Of a DNA stretch of 64,000 bases, positions 35,109-45,700 are shown one piece after another; positions within the stretch are counted from its first letter, which is position 1; each line of letters begins with the position of its first letter. The stretch lies in assembly GCA_951799425.1 (NCBI GenBank), contig OX637391.1:19764551-19828550 (forward strand), given 5' to 3'. The position numbers and the translations under genes were made by a program. This stretch comes from Ilex aquifolium. Its lineage: Eukaryota > Streptophyta > Magnoliopsida > Aquifoliales > Aquifoliaceae. Under the pieces are notes generated by a model, which saw only the letters and a list, made by a program, of their open reading frames with translations, ran no database searches and had not been told where the DNA came from.

Positions 35109-35402
35109 TGATGGGAATCGGATTGCCTTTCGTTATAGTAGGCGTAGACACTGAGATTAGGAGTTATTTGTCATTTTACTTTTTGGGACTTATTTGTCAT
35201 TTTGACTATTTTTGGGACTTGTTTGTCAATTTAGGGTTTGTATTCCCTCTATATATAGAAGGGTGAGGTGTTTGTTTGAGACACTTCTGATTAATTATTG
35301 ATTATTGGTATTATTTGCTCCCAAGCTTCTCTCTCTCTCCTGATTTTCTCAACCCCCTTCTCCTCTTCTTCTCATCCCCATTTCTTCTCCTTATTTGCAT
35401 GG
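35109..35402 (+). mobile_element. LTR-like insertion in the former RCE1 3' end
   Basis: About 294 bp flanked by CATAC (35104-35108 and 35403-35407). Sequence left of it reads GQTY in the E2 frame, and after it TTCCCC gives Phe-Pro, the expected continuation, so the segment is an insertion. It starts TGATGGG, has a TATA run (TCTATATATAGAAGG near 35250) and a CT-rich tail, like a short LTR. The right end is GCATGG rather than the canonical CA, so the exact 3' border or element class is uncertain. Confidence 0.6.
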
Positions 35403-35426
35403 CATACTTCCCCTCGTTGTCTATAG

Positions 35427-35659
35427 CTGTTTCATTGTGGCACTAGTGTTGATGAACTCACATCATATCGCTCTGACTGCCCTGGTTGTAAATCTTACTT
35501 GCACATTATAATATAACTGTTTCATTGTGGCACAAGTGTTGATGAACTCGTATCATATCACTTGACTACCCTGGTTGTAAATCTTACTTGCACGTTACAG
35601 TGTACTTTTCTAAATGATTGTAAATCTTACTTGCACGTTACATTGTACTCTTCTAAATG
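35427..35659. repeat. Tandem repeat, about 90 bp, 2.5 copies
   Basis: CTGTTTCATTGTGGCAC starts copies near 35427 and 35517. The TTGTAAATCTTACTTGCAC part occurs a third time near 35617. It lies in the 3' flank of RCE1, probably formerly 3' UTR. The rest of 35660-36700 is non-coding, AT-rich and shared as 3' flank by the two convergent genes. Confidence 0.8.
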
Positions 35660-36713
35660 TCTAAACGTAGTCAGGGCATTACTACTGTGAGTGTTGAGTA
35701 ACCAAGTCGCATACTGAAGTACTCTTTTAAACTTTCTAATGTCAATGGCAATTTTGGCTTTTCATTTTGTTATAGAAAATGGAGTTTTTTTTTTATTTCT
35801 AATTTCTTTCCCACCCCTCAACCCAGTTGTGTCCTGCAGCCCTTTGGCTGTGGTTTTATATTCCGATCAGCTCTGTCCAAATAACATATAGGTGGAAATA
35901 AATCTGTTACTTTCTGGCATTATCATGGTAAGGAAATGCATGGTAAAAAATTTCAATCTATGGGAAGGAAAGGTGTAGAGCGGCATATGAGTAGATGTTT
36001 GATGCAAGGATATTGTTGATGTATGTAACCGATTAGCCAGAGTAACTCGGTGTCATACATTCATGGCCTGCAAGAATGAAATATGTCAAAAGAATCAGCA
36101 GCTGGTGTCCGTGGTAATTCTCCAATGCTCAAGTCAATATTTCAATTGAGTCTAGGTAATATGGAGCTATATGCAAAGCAGAGTTTATATAGCTTCTTGG
36201 TGTCTTTTGGAACGTATTAGAGGTGTATTGTTCGGCTGGGGCCCATGGAATGCATGATTTGCACATAAACTGAGGCATGCCTAGACAAGTAGTAGGGTAT
36301 GGGAAAATCAATGCCAATGCATGTCCTAAGGAGGTCCTTTTCCCAATCAATTCACTTATATTCGGTGCCAACGCACCTGAACAATATACAGTTGTGGATA
36401 CTTGATTTTGAAGTAACACCAGTTCAAAAAAAGGAAAAAAAAAAAAATACTTTTGAACAACACATGGAGTTGCATCACCATCAAAGAATGAGTCACAAAA
36501 CTAGTTTCAAAGCAATTGAAGAGGGATTCTGATACAAAGTTTTCTGTGTCAAGTCAAAAAGAGGATCTACGTGAAAGAAAACCCAAAAAACATGCTTCAA
36601 AACCTGTCGGTATACAATGTGGCTGACAGCTCTGAGAGTACACTGATATCTGAAGAAAATGAAACCCCAATGTCTAAAATCAAATAATATGCCTACACCG
36701 GAAATAATGTGTA

Positions 36714-39700
36714 TCATATCATCTCTGCTTCTTTTAAACTGGCTAGTCTGGTGTTCTCGCGATCTCGCTTGAAATACCGATACAAAGGCGTGTAAAACAA
36801 GCAACACAACCCAAATGGAACTGCCATCATGGCAAAAAGCCCTCTTGATAATGCTAAGGCCTCTCGCGCAGACCCTGAAACTGGATCAACAGTCTTTGGA
36901 TCATAGCCATATATTCTCTCCGAAAGAATTCCAACAAGAGGAGCAGCGAAAGAAGAGAAGGATACTTCAAAAGCACGATCAAATGCATAGATCATGGTCC
37001 GATGTTTGGCAGGTACAACCTCAGCGAACATGGGGCCATTTGCTGCAGTGGCACACCAGCTGATGGTAAGGCCCATTATAAAGATGGTGGCAGCAAATGT
37101 TAAATAGCTGCTCACTGACTGTGGGATTACTCTAAGAAGGAACCATGAGAATGGGATGCCCATGAAAGCACTGAACTGTGCACACATGATACGTCCTGAA
37201 TGAGGGTAGATGAGTGACATTCGATCTGCTACTAATCCACCGACAAAGGATCCCATGGCACATCCAGCGCCAAAAAGACTATTGATAGCAGCCGTACTGT
37301 TGTGATCAAAACCTGCAAAATGGACCAATATAAATAATGCATCCTGCAAGAAAATCAACTTTTTCCCTACTCATCTGAGAAATTATATTGCTGAAATTTG
37401 ATTCTAATGTAGCTGTAGGTAATCATCTTCAATTTAATATATTCTGAGACTACTCATCAAAGAACATCATATTGCGATCTGTGCGCATTCTTACCAATTA
37501 GTTCGAACCAAAATGTGAAGAACACGATGGCCGTCCAAGGCAGTGAACCAACGACACCCTGCAAGACAATGAACTGAAAAGTTCGCACTCTCATGACAGC
37601 TTTCATGGCCGTCCAGGACTCCAGCCAAACTGATGCTGTACTGCCATTGCCCTTATCTAGCAAATCATTCCTAAAACATGAAACACCTCAGTTACCAAGC
37701 ATTTCAAGAAGCTGAAAGATCTGACCAGGATAAGTTTTTAAAGTCTTATCATTTGTACTGTTGAAAAGAAAAGAAAGGTGAATGAATGCAATTGGCAGTT
37801 GGGCATTGAAAATTATCAAAACTTCCAGACTCAACAAAAACTTTAACAAATTTTCCTTACCAAATCAATGCCGATGGTTGGATCAATGAGTCTCATTAAC
37901 TTTCACTGATGAGATCCACCCATCCAACTGTCCACATTAATTTGGTATTTTGAAATTTGGTAAAGATTTTGGCAAACAATTTCTAGAAAACTATTGGCAA
38001 ATCTAAGAAATTCAATCATATCATTCATACTTTTCAGAACTGTCACCGATACCATGATCAATTATGTCTCTTGGGTCAACAACAAAGAAATACACAAGGA
38101 CAGCAATTAAGGAACTCAGTGTTGCCATCATAATGAAGGCACAACGCCATCCAGGTATGCCCCAAAAGTCATAACCAGCCATAACTGTAGCAAGAACTCC
38201 ACCTCCTATGCCACCCACTGAACCAATAAGATTTAGAAACCCAAATCCAACCCCCCTCATACCAGCTTTATAGCTATCAGCAATGTAAGACTGAAGAGCC
38301 GGTATTACAATTGCCAGTCCCAAGCCATTTACTGCTCTCCAGAATGCAACTTGCCCAAAATACTGGCTCGCACCTACTGCAGCTGTTGAGAAGGCCCAGC
38401 ACAGGGTGCCCATTGCAAGAACAGTAGGGCGATCATAGTTAATAACTAGAATACCAGCCAAGGGTGATGCCACTCCCTGCACGAGGTTCCGTATGAATGT
38501 GAGATATCCAAGATCAGATGGCCCAGCACTAAAAGCTTCACTGACTTCTTTGTAAACAGATGGAAGGAGATTTTCATCAGCACGCTCCATAATAGCGGCC
38601 ATGTTAATGATAAGTAGAGAGAGAGAAATCCCAAAGATTCTTTTTGTTCTGCAACAGGAAAGCATGTTACTAGAGTCAGAAAACATAGTTCCTTTACGGC
38701 GTAAACTTCTGCTAATGGACTAAAGATACGTAAAATTAGTTCTATCACTTGGCTCCAAAGAAAGTCTATTAAGACAAGAAGATGCTGTGAAGGTGTTAAC
38801 AACACATATTAACACACAAGTGTAGGACAAAATAAGTGTTATTGCAATATTGGCATTTTAAATTTCATTGTTAAAATACTCCAAATAAATAGTAAGCAAA
38901 TTATATCAATGACCAACACATCGGCACTCACAAGCAAGGTTGTCAAAACGTGTATTGAAAGGTATATCGTTTTTCAAAAATAGTGTATCGCGTATCGTAA
39001 CGTATCGTATATCGTAAGATATGTGTAATTTTATAAAAGATATTAAAAAATATATTTACCTATAACAAAGTATCATAATAACATTTTATTGCACCACAAA
39101 TTTCTCTCAAAAAATAATTTAAAGAGATTACAAGAACCAAAACAAAAAAATTAACAATCTAAATATTGAAGTTTCTAACATAATTCATCAATATCAAAAT
39201 TTAGAGAGCTCTAATTGTAAGATCTAAAGTAGTCAAATGATGACACTGTTAAGAATATTAGGGTAGTATGTGTAAATTGTTAATAGTAAGAGGGTGCATG
39301 TGTAATTCTTATTATTGTGTGTTAACTATAAATACAAGTGATGTATGAGAGCTAGGTTAAGTTTTTGACCTTTTGACCTCTCTCTGTTCCTCTCCAATAT
39401 ATTATGTAAATCTTCTACACTTAACATGGTATCAGAGCATGATTTAATCCTAAATATGTTATGAATAAATTAATCCTATTTGTGATTTGTATACTGTTGA
39501 TCGACGGAGCTACAGTGGTGGTGGTTGAAAAATAAATTAATCCTATTTGTGGTTGTGTACTGTGGATCGTGGAAGCTACAGTGGTGGTGCAATAGTTGTG
39601 GTGTGTCCATCGTGGTGGTCGGTTGTTCGGTGTGGTGGTGTGCTGTGGTGGTGGTTGTCGAGGTGCAGTCGAAGACCAGGAAACCCTAGTCGCGATTGAG

Positions 39701-42700
39701 TGTGGTGATCGAGTGTAGTGGTGGTGTGTTGCTGCCTTGCGCCGTCGAAGACCAGAGGACTCCCCTGGAACCCGAATTAACGAAGAAGAAAGATCCAACC
39801 CATGGAGTCGGGTCTGGATCAGATCGGGTCAAGCCCGACTCTTAAATTATTTTAAGTCCAGTTCAGCGGTCCGGTTCAGTGTTCTAATCCGGTTTTCCAG
39901 ACCAGGTCAGCGGTCCAGCAGGTTCAGCAATCCGATTCAGTGGTCCAGGAGCTCCAGCCGGTCCAGTTCAGTGTTCCAGCTCGGTTCAGTGGTCCAGCAG
40001 CTTCAGCCGGTCTGGTTCAGTGGTCCAGCAGCTTCAGAGGTCCGGTTCAGTGGTCCAGGAGCTCCAGCCGGTCCGGTTCAGTGCTTCAGCCCGGTTCAGC
40101 GGTCCAGCAGCTCCCTTTCCTCCGGTTCAGCGATCCAGCAGCTTCTTGGTTGCTATTTGTTGAACTATAATGGACCCCAAGCAAGATATCGGGTCCCTTA
40201 CTCCATCTTTGCCACCTACTTCTACTCCTCCGACTATTATCAATGGTCCTATGACCTCTGTTAAACTCAATATGACCAATTATACATTATGGTCCCGATC
40301 CGCTCAAGTCTTTCTTCGAGGCAAAGGATTTAAGAAATATCTGGTGAACCCAAAACCCGAGGAAGATACTCCTGGGTATGATCAGTGGGAACAAGAGGAC
40401 GCGCAAATCATTTCTTTACTATTGAATAGCATTGAGCCTAGTATTAGTTCTACTTTGCTCTATCTTGACACAGCCAAGGAGATATGGGATCACTTGGCTA
40501 CTATGTATTCTGGTACAGGTAATTTTACTCGAGCTTATGAGGTGTGCAAAGAGTACTTCCGGCTGGAACAGAGTACTCTAAGTGTTGAGGATTATTACTC
40601 TCATGTTCGGGGAGTCTGTGAGGAGATGAAGACCTACCATCTGTTTACTACTGATGCAGCAGTTTGGAAGAAGCAACATGAGGACATGAGTGTTGTTAGG
40701 TTTCTGGTAGGATTGAAACCCGAATATGAGGCTATTCGTTCTCAGATTTTGGGTGGTTCTAGCCTTCCCTCACTACTTGAGGTTTTCTCTCGTGTACAGC
40801 GTGCTACGTTGTCTGCTTCAGGCATCCATCATGGTGCCCCCACTGATCGCTCAGCTCTTGTTGTTCCTAGTAGCCATAGTGATGGTCATCGAGATCGTAC
40901 GAGTGGTCGTGGGGGCCGTAGTGGACCTCGTTCCTGTACTCACTGTGGCCGTGGAGGGCACACTGTTGATTTTTGTTGGGATTTACATGGAAAACCTTCT
41001 GGTGCTGCTAATCAGGCTTCCTATCAGGATGACACCTCGGTTGTTGCTTCTATACCTCGGTCAGCTCCACCAGATACTGGGTCGGTTACTATTATACTGG
41101 GTCGAGATGAGTATGCCCAGTTTCTATCCCAGCAACAGGCTGTTCCATCTCTCTCCACTGCTACTTTTGCCCAGTCAGGTATTGCTTCCACTTGTTTATT
41201 GTCCTCCACTCGCAGTCCCTGGATCATAGACTATGGCGCTTCTGATCACATGACTGGTGCGTCTGATGTTTTTTTTACTTATCAGTCTGGTACTTCCACA
41301 CGTAGTGTTACTCTTGCTAATGGTACTTGTTCTAAAGTTTCAGGTTTGGGGACTACTCACTTGAGTACTGATATGTCCCTATCTTCCGTCTTATTTGTTC
41401 CTCAATTTCCTTTTAGTTTACTTTCCATTAGCAAGATTACTCGTTCTCTCAATTGTTCTGTAACCTTTTATCCTTCCTATTGTGTCTTTCAGGATCTTAA
41501 GACGAAGAGGAAGATTGGTACGGGGCATGAAGCTGGTGGCTTATATTACTTTGATTTTGACTCACCTACTCGGGCTCTATAGACCTCGTTGTCTCCCTTT
41601 CAGTGGCATTGTCGTCTTGGACATCCCTCTCTCCAGAATCTAAAGCGTCAAGTTCCCGGTCTTAGTTGTGTGTCGTCTTTGTTTTGTGAAGCTTGTCAAC
41701 TTAGTAAGCATCACCGTGTGTCATTTCAGTCTAGAGTCCATAATCGTGTGTCTAGTCCATTTGAATTGGTACATTCTGATGTATGGGGTCCAATAAAGAA
41801 TATTTCATCTAATAAATATCCTTATTTTGTGTTATTTGTGGATGACTATTCTCGTGTGACTTGGTTGTTTCTGATGAAAGCTCGGTCTGAATTATTCTCT
41901 ATATTTGAGACATTCCGTAAGGAAATAAAAACTCAGTATGATTGTCGTATCCGTATTTTACATTCTGATAATGCTCGAGAATATGAATGTGATCATTTTT
42001 CAGCTTATCTTAGTAAAACTGGCATTATTCATCAGACTTCCTGTGCTTACACATCTCCACATAATGGTGTTGCTGAACGCAAGAACCGTCATTTGTTGGA
42101 AGTCACTCGTGCCCTGTTATTCCAGATGAATATTCCCCGATATTTTTGGAGTGATGCTGTTCTTACTGCTTGTCACCTTATTAATCGTATGCCCTCTTCT
42201 GTGTTAAATGGGAAAAATCCATATTCTGTCCTTTTTCCTGGTAAGCCCTTATTTTCCTTGACTCCTAAGGTTTTTGGATGTGTCTGTTATGTTCACAATT
42301 TGGGTCCTGGGTTTGATAAACTTGATTCTCGAGCTACCAAATGTATATTTCTTGGTAACTCCCGCACACAGAAGGGGTATCGTTGCTATAGTTCTTCTCT
42401 GCGCCGATACTTTACTAGTGCCAATGTCACGTTTGAGGAATCTGTTCCCTATTTTCCAGTACCTTCTCAGCCTTTGGATTTGGACTTTGGGTCATCTCCT
42501 GTACCACCATCTCTTTCCTCATCTTCAGATATTTCGCTGCCCACTGTGTTACCATCTATTTTACCTCTCCGTGTCTACTTTCGCCGTCCTCGCCCATCGA
42601 CTGAGGTGCCCGTACCGTCTTCCTTGCCGCCTTCTGATCCTGGTACATCAGGTAATTTAGGCTCTTTACCCATTGCTCTTTGAAAAGGTACTCGTTCGTG

Positions 42701-45700
42701 TGTTACTAATCATCCTATTGCTCACTTTGTTTCATATGATGCCTTGTCTCCTGTCTTCTCTTGTTTTACTTCCCAGTTATCTACTATATCTGTTCCTAAG
42801 CATTTACAGGATGCATTATCTGATCCTGGTTGGAGGAAAGCTATGGAAGAGGAGATGGATGCCTTACATCATAATGGGACTTGGGATCTCGTTCCTTTAC
42901 CTCCTGGTAAACGAACTGTTGGTTGTCGTTGGGTGTATACAGTTAAATTTCATCCGGATGGTTCTGTGGAGCGTCTCAAAGCCCGACTTATTGCAAAGGG
43001 ATTTACTCAGACTTATGGTGTTGATTATGAGGAGACTTTCTCTCCTGTTGCCAAAATTTCCTCTGTTCGTATCTTGATTTCTTTGGCTGCTAATCTTGAT
43101 TGGCCCCTATTTCAGTTAGACGTCAAGAATGCCTTCCTACATGGTGACTTGGTTGAAGAGGTGTATATGGAGCAGCCACCTGGGTTTACTGCTCAGGGGG
43201 AGTATGGTAAGAGTGTATGTCGGTTAAAGAAATATTTGTATGGTTTGAAGCAGTCACCGAGGGCATGGTTTGGTAAGTTTTCAGATGCAGTTTTAGAGTT
43301 TGGTCTTCGTCGATGTCAGACAGATCATTCTGTGTTTCATAGACAGACAGATGCTGGTTATGTTCTATTGGTGGTCTATGTAGATGATATTGTGATTACT
43401 AGAAATGATTCTGAGGGGATTGCCAAGTTAAAAATATTCTTGCGGGATCGATTTCATACTAAGGATTTAGGAAAACTCAGGTATTTCTTGGGTATTGAGG
43501 TGGCTCGATCTAAACAGGGTATTTGCTTATCCCAGAGAAAATATGTACTTGACATGCTAGAGGAAGCAGCTTGTTGGGTGGTAGAACTATTGATGTTCCT
43601 ATGGATCCTGTTAAGAATATTAGGGTAGTATATGTAAATTGTTAATAGTAAGAGGATGTATGTGTAATTCTTATTACTATGAGTTAACTATAAATACAAG
43701 TGATGTATGAGGGCTAGGTTAAGCTTTTAACCTCTCTCTGTTTTCCCTCTGAATATTGTCTCTCATATTATGTTGATCCTCCAAACTTAACATGGTATCA
43801 GAGCACTTAAAATCCTAAATATATTTTTGAATAAATTAATTCGATTGGGGGTGGTGTTGTTCGTATATGTGCTACAGTGGTGGTGGTGCTACTGTTCTTC
43901 TTCTTCGCGTCTGTGCTACAGTGGTGGTGGTGATACAGCCGTTGTGACTGTGGTGGTGTCGTCGTTGTGGTGTAGGGACGTTGTGGTGGTCGACGCGTAG
44001 TCGGAGAATAGGGTTACACTCACGATCGACTGTGGTGGTGTGGTGGTGGTGTGCTGTGGTGGTGTGGTTGTCGAGGTGCAGTCACGATCGACTGTGGTGA
44101 TCGTGTGTGGTGGTGGTGTGCTGTGGTGGTGTGGCTGTGCTGTGGTGGTGTAGCGCCACAGAAGACCAGAGGCTCCCCTGGAACCCTAATTGAAGAAGAC
44201 GAAGACCAAATAGATCAGATCGGGTCTGGATCAGATCGGGTCAAGCCCGAACCTTAACTATTTTCGGTTCAGTTCAGCGGTCCGGTTCAGGACCTCCAGC
44301 CGGTCCGGTTTAGTGTTCTAATCCGGTTTTCCAGACCGGTTCAGCGATCCAGAAGGTTAAGCGGTCCGGTTCAGTGATCCAGAAGCCCTAGCCGGTACGG
44401 TTCAGTGTTCCAGCCCTGTTTTCCAGACCGGTTCAGCGGTCCAGCAGCTTCAAAGGTCCGGTTCAGTGCTTCAAAGGTCCGGTTCAGTGGTCCAGAAGCC
44501 CCAGCCGGTCCGGTTCAGTGCTTCTGGACGGTTCTCCAGCCCGGTTCAGCGGTCCAACAGCTCCCTTTCCTCCGGTTCAGCGGTCCAGCAGCTTTTTAGT
44601 TGCTATTTCTTGAACTATAATGGATCCTAAGCAAGATAGTGGGTCCCTTACTCCATTTGTGCCACCTACTTCTACTCCGACTATTATTAATGGTCCTCTG
44701 ACCTCTATTAAACTCAATGGGACTAATTATACTTTATGGTCTCGATCCGCTCAAGTCTTTCTTCGAGGCAAAGGATTTAAGAAGTATCTGGTGGACCCAA
44801 AACCTAAGGAAGATACTCCTGGGTATGATCAGTGGGAACAAGAGGATGCGCAAATCATTTCTTTACTATTGAATAGTATTGAGCCTAGTATTTGTTCTAC
44901 TTTGCTCTATCTTGACACTGCCAAGGAGGTATGGGATCACTTGGCTACTATGTATTCTGGTGTGGGTAATTTTACCCGAGCTTATGAGGTGTGCCAGGAG
45001 TACTTTCGGCTGGAACAAAGTACTCTAAGTGTTGAGGATTATTACTCTCAGGTTCGGGGAGTCTGTGAGGAGATGAAGACCTATCATCCGTTTACTACTG
45101 ATGCAGCAGTTTGGAAGAAGTAACATGAGGACATGAGTGTTGTTAGGTTTCTAGTAGGGTTGAAACCCGAATATGAGGCTATTCGTTCTCAGATTTTGGG
45201 TGGCTCTAGTCTTCCCTCACTACTTGAGGTGTTCTCTCGTGTACAGCGTGCTACGTTGTCTGCTTCAGGCAACCATCATGGTACCTCCACTGATCGCTCA
45301 GCTCTTGTTGTTCCTAGTAGCCACAGTGATGGTCATCGAGGTGGTCGTGGTAGTCGAGGACGTACAAGAGGTCGTACGGGTGCATTATCTGTTATGTTCA
45401 CTCCCTCCTAAGGTTTTTGGATGTGTCTGTTATGTTCACAATTTAGGTCCTGGGTTTGACAAACTTGACCCTCGAGCTACCAAATGTGTATTTTTTGGTT
45501 ATTCCCGCACGCAGAAGGGGTATCGTTGTTATAGTCCTTCTCTGCGCCGCTACTTTACTAGTGCCGATGTCACATTTGCGGAATCTGTTCCATATTTTCC
45601 AGCACCTTCTCAGCCTTTGGATCTGGACTTTGGGTCATCTCATGTACCACCATCTCTTTCCTCATCTTCAGATATTCCGCTGCCCACTGTGTTACCATCT

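Noticed and set aside
35104..35407. Standard solo LTR in RCE1
   Set aside because: Flanking CATAC repeats support an insertion, but the right end is not CA, so a standard solo LTR is not claimed.
37313..37358. Alternative acceptor extending MFS exon 4 upstream
   Set aside because: Using the upstream AG breaks the reading frame from exon 3; the acceptor before GTTTTGATC keeps it.
39737..40264. 175-aa and 76-aa Ser/Arg/Pro-rich ORFs
   Set aside because: They are frames of the copia leader tandem repeat and overlap the gag start.
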